DNA from: Sporosarcina sp. P13
GTDB taxonomy: Bacteria; Bacillota; Bacilli; Bacillales_A; Planococcaceae
NCBI RefSeq assembly: GCF_002743055.1
Contig: NZ_PDYM01000013.1
Span: 1-64,000 of the forward strand
Direction of reading: 5' to 3'
DNA length: 64,000 nucleotides
Below, in pieces: positions 18,807 to 27,512 of this stretch. The position numbers were made by a program, and so were the translations under genes. Under the pieces are notes generated by a model. It did no database searches. It saw only the letters and a list, made by a program, of their open reading frames with translations, and was not told the origin of the DNA. Numbering within the stretch: position 1 is the first letter of the stretch; each line of letters starts with the position of its first letter.

Positions 18807-19525
18807 ATTTCTAAAGAAATAGAAACGAAAATTCTTGATTACCTAATGGAACAAATTGTTTCAAAGACCTTTACATATGGGGAAAAGTTGCCTTCAGAAA
18901 ATGTGTTAGCAGAGCAATACAAAGTCCCAAGAATGACCACACAAATGCACTAACAACGTTGGAAGAACGGGGGTATATTTACTCGAAACAAGGCAAAGGT
19001 CGATTTTTAAAAGAACGATCGAAGGAGATTCAGTTGCATCTCACTGCTGAGACGAGCTTTACTGAAAAGATGGAAGCATTAGGGTATGACTTAGAAACGC
19101 GCACTATTGATTGTGAAAAAATCCCTTATAACGAGCAAATCTATCAAATATTAGGTATTGAGAAATCTGACACTGTGCATAAAATAGGTAGACTACGTTA
19201 TATCGACGGTGAGCCAACTGCCATTCATTATTCGTTTGTCAGTGAAACTACGATTCCCCAAATTAAAGACGACGGTTCCAAGATTCAATCGATGTTCGCC
19301 TATTATCGGCAACATGGGTACGATGAATTCAGTAACCGTACATCACTACTAAGTATCACATTTCCAACGGCCAGCGAGCAGCAACTATTAGGTTGTAAAA
19401 GTATGGTACCTTTAATTTTGGTCGAAAGCGACTGTGTGGATAGCAAAACAGGAAAGGTCTTGGAATATACAAAAACACTTTATCGCAGTGATAAATTTAA
19501 ATATGATATAACAATGAATTCATAA
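18807..19525 (+). pseudogene. GntR/PhnF-like regulator, frameshifted and lacking a normal start
   Basis: A HutC/PhnF-type regulator: winged helix first, then an intact UTRA ligand-binding domain (LHLTAETSFTEKMEALG onward). The first 45 or so codons (EIETKILDYLMEQIV, GEKLPSENVLAEQYKVPRMT) run into a stop at 18951, while the rest (NALTTLEERGY) continues in the next frame, as if one base were lost near 18936-18944 within the recognition helix. The G-rich ribosome binding site at 18793-18800 is followed by ATT, not ATG. Either the gene is decaying or the sequence has errors. It precedes the C-P lyase operon, which it would control. Confidence 0.8.
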
Positions 19526-19562
19526 GCAAGCAAGGGTTTATCTACCTTGCTTGCTTTTTTTA
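19524..19562 (+). terminator. Terminator after the GntR gene
   Basis: AAGCAAGCAAGG and CCTTGCTTGCTT form a 12-bp stem followed by seven T. It separates the regulator from phnG, so the operon must have its own promoter. Confidence 0.88.
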
Positions 19563-19570
19563 TGTCTGAT

Positions 19571-19609
19571 TGTAAAGAGTCTTTACAGTATGTTTACGGT
19601 TTCTTAACA
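19571..19609 (+). promoter_or_regulatory. PhoP box array upstream of phnG
   Basis: Three direct repeats, TTTACA at 19582, TTTACG at 19593 and TTAACA at 19604, are spaced exactly 11 bases apart, the PhoP-box arrangement TT(A/T)ACA-N5 known from the Bacillus Pho regulon. A fourth site in inverse orientation, TGTAAA at 19571, makes the palindrome TGTAAAGAGTCTTTACA with the first. It lies 55-95 bases before phnG. The repeats are seen; PhoP control is inferred. Confidence 0.75.
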
Positions 19610-19663
19610 CACGGCAACTTGGCGACAAGTTAGGATAGATTTGTAGATAAGGAGGGAGAACAT

Positions 19664-20086
19664 ATGAACAGACGCAGAAGAACTGAAATTCTTATTCAAG
19701 ACAAAGGTAATTTAGCAGAAAAGTTTGCGGAGGCTATTTTAACCACATATGAATACCGTGAAATTACGGCACCTCACTATGGATTGACGATGATCAAGGT
19801 GCGTGAAACCGCAAAGAATTCATTGTTCTATATTGGAGAAGTCTTAGTAACTGAAGCAAAAATGGAAATTAATAATTGTATAGGCACTGGCATCGTAGCA
19901 GGTATGGAAGAAAAGCTAGCTAAGCAGCTGGCGCTCATCGATGCAGCGTATAAAGCAGAACTGTCAGAGACTATTTTGTGGGAATCACAGTTGATCGCGG
20001 CGGAGTGTGAAATCAGAAATGCGAAAGCAAAGGAACAAGCTGAATTAGTAAGTACAAAAGTCAATTTTGAAACGATGGAAATATAA
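19664..20086 (+). CDS. phnG: C-P lyase core subunit PhnG
   Basis: A subunit of the PhnGHIJ carbon-phosphorus lyase core complex, which with PhnI takes part in forming the ribose-1-phosphonate 5-triphosphate intermediate. The 140-aa length is usual. The N-terminal NRRRRTEILIQ and the FYIGEVLVTEAKMEIN region near residue 60 fit PhnG. First gene of the operon, with AAGGAGGGAG before the ATG and a PhoP box upstream. Identification rests on sequence resemblance together with the unbroken phnGHIJK order. Confidence 0.92.
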   Translation: MNRRRRTEILIQDKGNLAEKFAEAILTTYEYREITAPHYGLTMIKVRETAKNSLFYIGEVLVTEAKMEINNCIGTGIVAGMEEKLAKQLALIDAAYKAELSETILWESQLIAAECEIRNAKAKEQAELVSTKVNFETMEI

Positions 20087-20122
20087 CAAAATACTAGAAA
20101 CGAAGCAGACAGGAGAGAGAGC

Positions 20123-20719
20123 ATGGCGATTGATCAAGTACATGATTTGCAATATGTCTACCGAAAATTACTGCATAGCATGTCGCGACCGGGCACAATT
20201 TCATCTATTAAAGAACCAATGATACGAATGGACTACCAAATTACGTGTAATGAATCGCTGCTTTTGAGTGCACTAGCATTACTCGACGGCGAAGTAACCT
20301 TCCACATTCTGTCGGATGAACGTCCGGAGCTGATTGAAAAGATTACAGAATATACGTCAGCAAAATATGCGCCCATCCAAGAAGCAGACTTTATCATCGT
20401 CTTTCATGATGATCATGAAGAAGCGGTACAACGTGCTATGAAGCAATGTAAAGTAGGTTCACTCATTGACCCGCAACAATCTTCCACTTGGATCATTGAA
20501 ACTTCCATTTTACAGAATGAAGGCAACGTTCTGTTGAAGGGTCCCGGTATTCAATCTGAAATGGCCTTACAAACTGGGTTTTCAAGTACGCTTTGGCAAG
20601 CCAGAAATGAACGGACGAAAGAGTTTCCGATGGGATTCGATATGATCTTTGTCGATCATGAATCACAGATTGCCTGCGTTCCACGAACAACTGAAGTGGC
20701 ACAGAAGGAGGTGGGCTAA
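20123..20719 (+). CDS. phnH: C-P lyase core subunit PhnH
   Basis: A PLP-transferase-fold structural subunit of the C-P lyase core, 198 aa. The N-terminal VYRKLLHSMSRPGTI and the C-terminal PMGFDMIFVD stretches are characteristic of PhnH (FRxLLxAMSRPG, FPxGVDxxL). It starts 36 bases after phnG with AGGAGAGAG upstream, and its stop is directly followed by the phnI start. Confidence 0.94.
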   Translation: MAIDQVHDLQYVYRKLLHSMSRPGTISSIKEPMIRMDYQITCNESLLLSALALLDGEVTFHILSDERPELIEKITEYTSAKYAPIQEADFIIVFHDDHEEAVQRAMKQCKVGSLIDPQQSSTWIIETSILQNEGNVLLKGPGIQSEMALQTGFSSTLWQARNERTKEFPMGFDMIFVDHESQIACVPRTTEVAQKEVG

Positions 20720-21835
20720 ATGGGTTATGTTCCTGTCAAGGGAGGTACCGAAGCTATTGAAGCTTCCATTAAACGTGTGAAGTATGAACGTCTTAAAGGG
20801 GAAGCAATCATAGAAATTGAAACCATTTTGTCGACGATGAGAGCGTTGGTAGATCAGGTTATGTCCGAAAGTAGTTTATATTCGCCACACTTGGCTGCGC
20901 TGGCTATTAAGCAAGCAGAAGGAAGTATGGAGGAAGCTGTTTTCCTTATGCGTGCACATCGTTCCACATTGCCACGATTATATTATAGCGAGCCAGTGGA
21001 AACGGAAAACATGTTTGTGCAACGGAGAATTTCTGCGAGTTTTAAAGATATACCCGGCGGACAATTATTAGGCGCAACGTATGACTACACACACCGCCTA
21101 TTGGATTTTGATTTGATTGATGAAAAAAAGGCTGATTATACACACTGGTTGCAACGTTATTTCAAGGAACTCCAAGAAGTAGACGTGCAAGAAAATATTC
21201 AGCACTTCCCGAAAGTTGTGGAGTACCTACGTAATGAGGGACTGTTTGCCCAATATGAAATCGATAATACGCAACCTGAAGATATTACCAAACAAAGTTT
21301 AGAGTTCCCGGCAAGCCGCAGTGCCCGGTTACAAGTATTGACGCGTGGACAAACGGGAGCCGTCACTTCTTTAGCTTATGCCTCACTACGTGGATATGGC
21401 GAAGTACACCCGACTGTCGGTGAAGTACGTGTTGGATCACTGCCAATTTACGTTAAGCATCCGAACGAAGCAGCGTCTTCGGAGGAAGAGGAATTTTATA
21501 TTGGAGACATTCAAGTGACCGAAGTAGAATCCTTTGTTCCTGTAAATGTGAAAAATGACAAGAATGAAGAAGAGCTAGACTTTGAGATTGGTTACGGGAT
21601 TTGTTATGGACAAAATGAAACAAAAGCGATTGCGATAAGTATTCTTGACCAGTGTCTGGAGCATGCTCATGCCGAGTATCCGACACATGATGAAGAATTT
21701 GTGTTGCTTCATATCGATTCAGTCGAATCAAGCGGATTTATTTCACATTTAAAGCTACCGCACTATGTGACGTTCCAATCTAAGTTGGACAGTATTCGAC
21801 AAGTGAAGAAAGGGGCACAGGTCATTGAAAGCTAA
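20720..21835 (+). CDS. phnI: C-P lyase core subunit PhnI
   Basis: With PhnG, PhnH and PhnL this subunit replaces adenine of ATP by the phosphonate to give alkylphosphonate ribose 5-triphosphate. It has 371 aa, near the normal length. The start MGYVPVKGGTEAIEAS and the internal SRSARLQVLTRGQTGAV and GYGEVHPTVGEVR segments are typical of PhnI. There is no gap to phnH and an 11-base overlap with phnJ. Confidence 0.96.
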   Translation: MGYVPVKGGTEAIEASIKRVKYERLKGEAIIEIETILSTMRALVDQVMSESSLYSPHLAALAIKQAEGSMEEAVFLMRAHRSTLPRLYYSEPVETENMFVQRRISASFKDIPGGQLLGATYDYTHRLLDFDLIDEKKADYTHWLQRYFKELQEVDVQENIQHFPKVVEYLRNEGLFAQYEIDNTQPEDITKQSLEFPASRSARLQVLTRGQTGAVTSLAYASLRGYGEVHPTVGEVRVGSLPIYVKHPNEAASSEEEEFYIGDIQVTEVESFVPVNVKNDKNEEELDFEIGYGICYGQNETKAIAISILDQCLEHAHAEYPTHDEEFVLLHIDSVESSGFISHLKLPHYVTFQSKLDSIRQVKKGAQVIES

Positions 21836-22691
21836 AACACACTTTGCATTTTTTGATGAAGGCTCAAAAAAGGAAATTCGCAGAGCCACTTTGAAAGCTG
21901 TAGCAATTCCGGGATATCAAGTGCCATTTGCTTCAAGAGAGATGCCGATTGCGCGTGGTTGGGGTACAGGTGGTTTGCAACTGACACTTTCACTTATCGG
22001 AAAAACGGATGTATTGAAAGTAATTGACCAAGGCTCGGATGAATCCGTCAATGCCGTAAGTATCAAAAAGCTAGTTCAAGATACAACGGGTGTTCAATTG
22101 ACAGAGCGAACGGAAGAGGCAGATATCATTCAGTCCAGGCACCGAATCCCTGAAAGTGAACTAACAAAGAATCAAATTCTAGTATTACAAGTTCCTTTGC
22201 CAGAACCCTTGCGCCCCATTGAAGCAAGAGAATACAAGACCAAACGAATGCATGCAGAAGATGATTATAGTGGTGCGTGGCTACTACTATTCGAGCAAAT
22301 TATGAAATATGGAAAAACAGCAACCACTGCAGACCATCCGGTTTCTGTTAAGGACCGTTATGTAATGGCACCGAGTCCGATTCCTCGGTTTGACAATCCC
22401 AAAATGGATCATTCCGAAGCACTGATTCTGTTAGGAGCAGGTAGAGAAAAGAAAATTTATGCTGTCCCACCCTACACGTCGGTCAAATCATTAGCTTTCG
22501 ACGATTATCCATTTACGGTCGAATCATTTGAAGGGGCTCACTGTCATCTTTGTGGAACAGCAGATGTTTTTATGGACGAACTTATTGATCACGATACAGG
22601 TACTACCATTTATCAGTGTAATGATACGGCTCATTGTATGGATCAATTAAATAAGCAAGAGGAAGTAGAGGTGGAAAGCATCTATGTATGA
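21825..22691 (+). CDS. phnJ: C-P lyase catalytic subunit PhnJ (radical SAM)
   Basis: Radical-SAM enzyme that cleaves the carbon-phosphorus bond, releasing the alkane and the 5-phosphoribosyl 1,2-cyclic phosphate. The four cysteines of the C-terminal cluster and thiyl-radical region are present: CHLC near residue 243, then CNDTAHC near 265-271, with the same spacing as in E. coli PhnJ. It begins with TTG at 21825, overlapping phnI, preceded by AAAGGGG. The 288-aa length is usual. The gene overlaps phnK by eight bases. Confidence 0.96.
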   Translation: MKAKTHFAFFDEGSKKEIRRATLKAVAIPGYQVPFASREMPIARGWGTGGLQLTLSLIGKTDVLKVIDQGSDESVNAVSIKKLVQDTTGVQLTERTEEADIIQSRHRIPESELTKNQILVLQVPLPEPLRPIEAREYKTKRMHAEDDYSGAWLLLFEQIMKYGKTATTADHPVSVKDRYVMAPSPIPRFDNPKMDHSEALILLGAGREKKIYAVPPYTSVKSLAFDDYPFTVESFEGAHCHLCGTADVFMDELIDHDTGTTIYQCNDTAHCMDQLNKQEEVEVESIYV

Positions 22692-23523
22692 AACACCAAT
22701 TCTACAAGTGAAAAATTTACAAAAGCAATATGGACCAGGCTGTTGTCATTGTAATGATCTAGAAAATAGTATGCTCGAGAAGAATTTCTGTAAAGCGTGT
22801 GGAACGGTCTATGCTGTTCGAAATCTATCGCTTGAACTTTATCCAGGTGAAATTTTAGGGGTGGTCGGGGAAAGCGGTAGCGGTAAATCGACGATGATGC
22901 AGTGCTTATATTTTGATACAGATATTACGTCCGGAGCAGCTTATATTAATCGACCAGGGAAGGAACTAGAGAATGTTTTTGACCTATCATCTCAGCAGAA
23001 ACGATTCATACGTAATCATGACTATGGCATGGTGTATCAAAATCCAGTTCACGGATTAAAGATGAACTTTTCATCCATTGGTAATATAGCCGAAAAGTTA
23101 ATTGCTGCAGGAAATCGTAATGTGGCGGATATGGAGGAGACTGCTAAAAGACTGTTAACGAATGTCCACATTCCATTGCACCGTATGAAAGAAGAACCTG
23201 AAAACTTTTCGGGCGGAATGCAGCAACGTGTACAAATTGCGAAAGCCTTGTCTAATAATCCACCTATTTTATTTTTGGATGAAGTAACAACAGGACTAGA
23301 TTTATCTGTACAAGCCAAGGTGCTCGATTTGATCAAAAAGATCCAAAGAGAATTACAGATCAGCATGATTGTAGTGTCACATGATTTGGCTGTGATTCGA
23401 ATGCTTGCAGACCGAACGATCGTCATGCTGAATGGCGAAATTATCGAAGAAGGTTTGACGGATCAAGTATTGGAAGACCCGCAGCATGCCTATACACAAC
23501 AATTGGTGTACTCATTACTCTAG
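22684..23523 (+). CDS. phnK: C-P lyase ATP-binding subunit PhnK, with an added cysteine motif
   Basis: An ABC-type ATPase of 279 aa that docks on the C-P lyase core. Walker A GESGSGKST is at residues 62-70, the signature is FSGGMQQR and Walker B is ILFLDEVTTG. Between the first strand and Walker A there is an insertion with five cysteines (20, 21, 23, 36 and 39: GPGCCHCN and CKACG) that the E. coli protein does not have and that looks like a metal-binding knuckle. Related PhnK proteins of some other bacteria carry similar cysteines as far as I recall. No membrane partner is expected. Confidence 0.95.
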   Translation: MYETPILQVKNLQKQYGPGCCHCNDLENSMLEKNFCKACGTVYAVRNLSLELYPGEILGVVGESGSGKSTMMQCLYFDTDITSGAAYINRPGKELENVFDLSSQQKRFIRNHDYGMVYQNPVHGLKMNFSSIGNIAEKLIAAGNRNVADMEETAKRLLTNVHIPLHRMKEEPENFSGGMQQRVQIAKALSNNPPILFLDEVTTGLDLSVQAKVLDLIKKIQRELQISMIVVSHDLAVIRMLADRTIVMLNGEIIEEGLTDQVLEDPQHAYTQQLVYSLL

Positions 23524-23537
23524 GAGGTACGGTCCAC

Positions 23538-24719
23538 ATGTATGTCATCCACAATGGAAAAGTCATAACAGAACACGAAATACTTGAAGGTTTTGCGGTT
23601 GTTATTAAGGGAGAATATATTCAAAAAGTCATTCCTCAGGAGGAAGTTTTGAATGTACAGGGTGCCCAACTGATTGATGCGAGAGGAGGATTTATTTCTC
23701 CTGGATTTATTGATATCCATTCTGACTATATTGAAACAATCGCATCTCCCAGACCTTCATGCATGATGGATTTTGATATGAGTTTACGAGAAGCCGAGAA
23801 AATATTGATCAGCCACGGGATTACGACGATGTATCATTCTCTTTCCTTTTACGGTGAAGACGTCTTTACTCATAAAGCGATGCATGATCCAAAGAACCTT
23901 CAGCGGATGATCGACGCTATCGATGCTACACATAAGAATTCACATTTAATTCGACACCGTCTGCATGCGCGATTTGAGATCGACAATATGGATGGAGTTC
24001 CAAGCTTGATAAAAAATATGGAGGACAATAAAGTGCACTTGCTCTCCTTTATGGACCATACCCCAGGTCAAGGTCAGTATCGTAATTTGGAAGTGTATCG
24101 TGAAACGTTGAAGGGATATCGCGACATTTCTGATGCCGATGTTAATGTGTTGATTGCGGAGCGACAACAAACAAAGTGTCTGACCATTGAACAAATCAAA
24201 GAACTTGCAGAGATCGCCACGAAAAATGGGATCGCGATTGCCTCTCATGACGATGACAATATTCAAAAGGTTGTATTAGTGAAATCGTTTGGTACAACAA
24301 TTAGTGAATTCCCGATCACATTGGAAGTGGCAATGAAAGCGAAGGAACTAGGGCTTTATACGATTGCGGGTGCACCTAATGTGTTATTGGGCGGTTCTCA
24401 TTCGGGCAATCTATCCGCCACTGAAGCGATAAGTTATGGATGTGTAGACATTCTGTGCAGTGACTATTATCCAGCGGGTTTACTGCATGCTATCTTCGCG
24501 CTACATGAACAACATGATAATGACTTACACAATATGTTCATGATGGTCACGTTGAATCCAGCGAAAGCCGTTCACATAGATGATGAATTCGGTTCTATCA
24601 AAGCAGGAAAGAAAGCGGATTTACTAATCATTGAACGAATGGATGATGGCTATCCGATGTTAACGAGGACAATGGTAAACGGAATATTGATCACAACGAC
24701 AAATTACCGTAGTCAATAA
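23538..24719 (+). CDS. phnM: RPnTP hydrolase PhnM
   Basis: Amidohydrolase-superfamily enzyme that removes pyrophosphate from alpha-D-ribose 1-methylphosphonate 5-triphosphate, supplying PhnJ's substrate. The 393-aa protein has the metal-binding FIDIHSDYIE near residue 58, the later ASHDDDN near 234 and CSDYYPAGLLHA near 310, matching PhnM. AGGAGG precedes the start. It is placed between phnK and phnL, unlike the E. coli order phnKLM. Confidence 0.95.
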   Translation: MYVIHNGKVITEHEILEGFAVVIKGEYIQKVIPQEEVLNVQGAQLIDARGGFISPGFIDIHSDYIETIASPRPSCMMDFDMSLREAEKILISHGITTMYHSLSFYGEDVFTHKAMHDPKNLQRMIDAIDATHKNSHLIRHRLHARFEIDNMDGVPSLIKNMEDNKVHLLSFMDHTPGQGQYRNLEVYRETLKGYRDISDADVNVLIAERQQTKCLTIEQIKELAEIATKNGIAIASHDDDNIQKVVLVKSFGTTISEFPITLEVAMKAKELGLYTIAGAPNVLLGGSHSGNLSATEAISYGCVDILCSDYYPAGLLHAIFALHEQHDNDLHNMFMMVTLNPAKAVHIDDEFGSIKAGKKADLLIIERMDDGYPMLTRTMVNGILITTTNYRSQ

Positions 24720-24743
24720 TGTGACCAGGGAGGAGTTTTTGAT

Positions 24744-25469
24744 ATGCCAATGCTAGAAATTACCGGGTTTGGAAAACGTTTTACTATTCATCATTTAGAT
24801 AAAACAATGCGCGCTACAGAAAACATTCATTTTACTTTGGATGCTGGTGAATTTATCGGTATCGTTGGTAAAAGTGGTAGCGGAAAGTCTACCATCTTAA
24901 AAAGTATCTACCGTACGTATTTACCGGATGAAGGAAAAATATTATATGAGTCGGATCGTTTTGGACTCGTTGATTTGGCGCAAGTGAGTGAGCGGCAGAT
25001 GTTGTATTTACGTAAATATGAGATTGGCTATGTATCTCAATTTTTAAGCGTTATGCCAAGAACAACTTGTCGTCAATTGGTGACCAATGCCTTGTTGGAA
25101 ATGGGAGAGCTAGAGGAAATAGCTAATTCTGAAGCTGAAAAAGCACTAATTCATTTTGAGTTAGATCCTAAACTGTGGGACAGTTACCCAAATACCTTTT
25201 CTGGCGGTGAAAAGTTACGCTTGAATATTGCCATGGCAACTGTGAAGAAACCTAGACTGCTGTTGCTTGATGAACCAACAGCGAGCTTGGACCAGCAATC
25301 GAAAGTAAAAGTGCGAGAAATCATAGAAAAACTTAAAAGTAATGGCACAACTTTAGTAGGGATTTTTCATGATATTGAATTCATGGATGGCTTATGTGAC
25401 AAAGTATTTGATATGAAATCAAGAACACTTGTGATGGAGCAGAAGGTAGGTGTTAGTTCTGAAAGCTGA
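24744..25469 (+). CDS. phnL: C-P lyase ATP-binding subunit PhnL
   Basis: ABC-type ATPase, 241 aa, needed with PhnGHI for the ribosyl transfer step. Walker A GKSGSGKST is at about residue 41-49, the signature is FSGGEKLR and Walker B is LLLLDEPTAS. It is shorter than PhnK and lacks the cysteine insertion. GGGAGG lies ahead of the ATG, and the 3' end overlaps the next gene by 20 bases. Confidence 0.94.
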   Translation: MPMLEITGFGKRFTIHHLDKTMRATENIHFTLDAGEFIGIVGKSGSGKSTILKSIYRTYLPDEGKILYESDRFGLVDLAQVSERQMLYLRKYEIGYVSQFLSVMPRTTCRQLVTNALLEMGELEEIANSEAEKALIHFELDPKLWDSYPNTFSGGEKLRLNIAMATVKKPRLLLLDEPTASLDQQSKVKVREIIEKLKSNGTTLVGIFHDIEFMDGLCDKVFDMKSRTLVMEQKVGVSSES

Positions 25470-26268
25470 CCTGCACGTTCATAGTTATTATTCGGATGGT
25501 TCCGATTCAGTTGCATCTATTTTACAAAAGGCTGCACAGGCTAACGTAACACATATTAGCTTTGTCGATCATGATACGATTGCTGGCTGGGAAGAAATTC
25601 ATTCGGAAAGTAAAGCGGTCGATATCATTGCGATACCTGGTATTGAAATATCCGCTTATGATTTCAAACGGAACCGAAAAGTGCATGTGCTAGGCTACAA
25701 TTTTCATCGGGATGCAGTGCATATACAATCGATTTGCCAACCTTTACTAGAGAGAAGGCATGCCCAATCGCTATGGCAAATAAAACAACTAAAGCTAGCA
25801 GGTTATTCGCTAGACACGGACAGAATCATAGAGTCTGCGAAACACTCTGGTACAGTGTACAAACAACATATTATGAAAGAGTTGACAGAACAGCCCTTTA
25901 CATCAGCTGCCTATCAAAAATTGTACAAAGATTTATTCAAAGGACATGGAGTTGCGGCAGGAGATATTGAGTATATCGATGTTTTTGATGCGGTGAGAGC
26001 TATTAAATTAGATGGCGGATTAGCGGTGGTGGCACATCCCGGTCAGTTAGATTCGTATGATCTAATCCCTGAACTCGTGGAAGTTGGTCTTGATGGTATT
26101 GAACGAAATCACTTTGATCATACAGCGGAGGATATTAGTCGGGTGGAAGAACTAGCGGAAAAGTATCAGCTCGTGATGACGGGTGGAACCGATTTTCACG
26201 GCGCATTCGGGAGCGATATTGCGGTTGGGGATATTGTTAGCCCTTCATGTACGACCGTGAAGGTATAG
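25450..26268 (+). CDS. phnPP: PHP-family phosphodiesterase of the C-P lyase pathway (PhnPP-like)
   Basis: A metal-dependent PHP-domain hydrolase of 272 aa. The PHP motifs are visible: ADLHVHSYYSDG at residues 6-17, FVDHDT near 38, PGIEIS near 64, VVAHPGQ near 195 and GGTDFHG near 250. Its place inside the phn operon, together with absence of phnP and phnN, matches the PHP enzyme described from Eggerthella that opens 5-phosphoribosyl 1,2-cyclic phosphate and removes the phosphate to give ribose 5-phosphate. GTG at 25450 is taken as start, within the end of phnL. The fold is certain; the specific reaction is inferred from context. Confidence 0.85.
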   Translation: MLVLKADLHVHSYYSDGSDSVASILQKAAQANVTHISFVDHDTIAGWEEIHSESKAVDIIAIPGIEISAYDFKRNRKVHVLGYNFHRDAVHIQSICQPLLERRHAQSLWQIKQLKLAGYSLDTDRIIESAKHSGTVYKQHIMKELTEQPFTSAAYQKLYKDLFKGHGVAAGDIEYIDVFDAVRAIKLDGGLAVVAHPGQLDSYDLIPELVEVGLDGIERNHFDHTAEDISRVEELAEKYQLVMTGGTDFHGAFGSDIAVGDIVSPSCTTVKV

Positions 26269-26270
26269 GT

Positions 26271-26298
26271 TGTTAAGAGTCTATGAAGATACTGTAAA
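26271..26298 (-). promoter_or_regulatory. Second PhoP-box-like array before phnD
   Basis: Read on the minus strand, TTTACA, TTCATA and TTAACA occur at an exact 11-base period between 26298 and 26271. The middle copy is degenerate, and the orientation is opposite to the gene. It could give the transport genes their own Pho-responsive promoter in the 120-base gap before phnD. Confidence 0.45.
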
Positions 26299-26388
26299 TA
26301 TTAACAATTTTCTACTATTCTATGTTTCAATAAAGTGAATTACACCAAAGAAGTCTGTTATGGAAGCCATTAATGAGGAGTGAACTTG

Positions 26389-27432
26389 ATGAAAATAAGG
26401 AATGCGATCTTCGCAGTGCTTGCATCGGTAACTTTACTAATGTCTGCGTGTTCAAGCGAAAAAGCAGGAGCTGAGAAGATAGAAGTGGATGATGTCATTA
26501 AAATTGTCTGGTATCCCAACGAGTCGGGTAATGATATGAAATCTTCACGAGATGAAATTGGGCAGGCTATCGAGCAAGTGACCGGAAAGTCAGTTGAGCA
26601 CAAGTTAACGACTGATTATGCAATCGCAATTGAAACGATGGTGAATAATAACGCGGATTTGGCCTATATGGGTGCGCAAGGATATGTTGAAGCAAATAAA
26701 GGAAATGAAGCAAATCAACCATTAGTGGTTTCAACAGGTCCATCGGGTACTATAGACGATGCACTATATAATAGCTGGCTTGCGGTGAACGTAGATGAAC
26801 AAGATAACTTTAAAGTAAATGGAGAGTTCACTTTAGATACATTAGAAAATAAAAGTATATCATTTGTTTCAAATAGCTCTACTTCGGGATTCGTGATTCC
26901 AGCCTCTACCATAATTAATCATTTCAGCAAGAAAGAGGGCTTTAAAGAGTTAAACTCAGAAGATCTAATGGAAGGCGGTCCGTTATTTTCACAAGTATTA
27001 TTCGGGAATTCCCATCAAGGATCAGCTGTAAATGTATTAAATAGGGGGACAGATGTCGCAGCTTTCTGTGATCTATGTGTTGAATCCTATGTAAACGTGG
27101 TAAAGGGTGTAGAAAATGAAGTTGGTTCTATCTATAAAGTGAAAAAAGATGCAGCTGAACCGTTTAATCGATTGGCAGGCAGTGAATTCATGCTAATGGA
27201 AGTCACCCCCGTATTAAATGGCCCATTTGTTGCGAATAAGAATGTCCTTGGTCAAGAGGACTTTGAAAAATTACAAAACCTATTTAGTTCAGATGAATTT
27301 GCCAATAACGAAAAAATCTTCATTCCAAAAGATTCTGATGCATCGGGCTTATTCTATAAAACGGAAAAGGAGCGCTTTGTGCCAGTTGAAGATGCTTGGT
27401 TTAACCCAATCCGCGATCTAGTGAAAGAATAG
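26389..27432 (+). CDS. phnD: Phosphonate ABC transporter substrate-binding lipoprotein PhnD
   Basis: Binds phosphonates (or phosphate/phosphite) outside the membrane and delivers them to PhnCE. A lipoprotein signal peptide ends in LLMSACSS, so the mature N-terminal cysteine is residue 20 or so. The body has PhnD-type features: WYPNESGND, MGAQGYVEA and STSGFVIPA with GSAVNVLNRGTDVAAFCD. The ATG at 26389 is well placed after GAGGAG; upstream GTG and TTG are in frame. The protein is about 347 aa. Confidence 0.92.
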   Translation: MKIRNAIFAVLASVTLLMSACSSEKAGAEKIEVDDVIKIVWYPNESGNDMKSSRDEIGQAIEQVTGKSVEHKLTTDYAIAIETMVNNNADLAYMGAQGYVEANKGNEANQPLVVSTGPSGTIDDALYNSWLAVNVDEQDNFKVNGEFTLDTLENKSISFVSNSSTSGFVIPASTIINHFSKKEGFKELNSEDLMEGGPLFSQVLFGNSHQGSAVNVLNRGTDVAAFCDLCVESYVNVVKGVENEVGSIYKVKKDAAEPFNRLAGSEFMLMEVTPVLNGPFVANKNVLGQEDFEKLQNLFSSDEFANNEKIFIPKDSDASGLFYKTEKERFVPVEDAWFNPIRDLVKE

Positions 27433-27439
27433 ATGGATC

Positions 27440-27478
27440 CATTCAGAGTGTGTAATCATCACATACATACTCTGAATG
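27440..27478 (+). other. Intercistronic hairpin between phnD and phnC
   Basis: CATTCAGAGT and ACTCTGAATG form a perfect 10-bp stem around a 19-base loop. No T-run follows, so it is more likely an mRNA processing or stability element that raises the amount of binding protein relative to the transporter (inference). Confidence 0.55.
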
Positions 27479-27512
27479 TATACATAATCGAATGAAAGGG
27501 GAGTGGGAAGAG

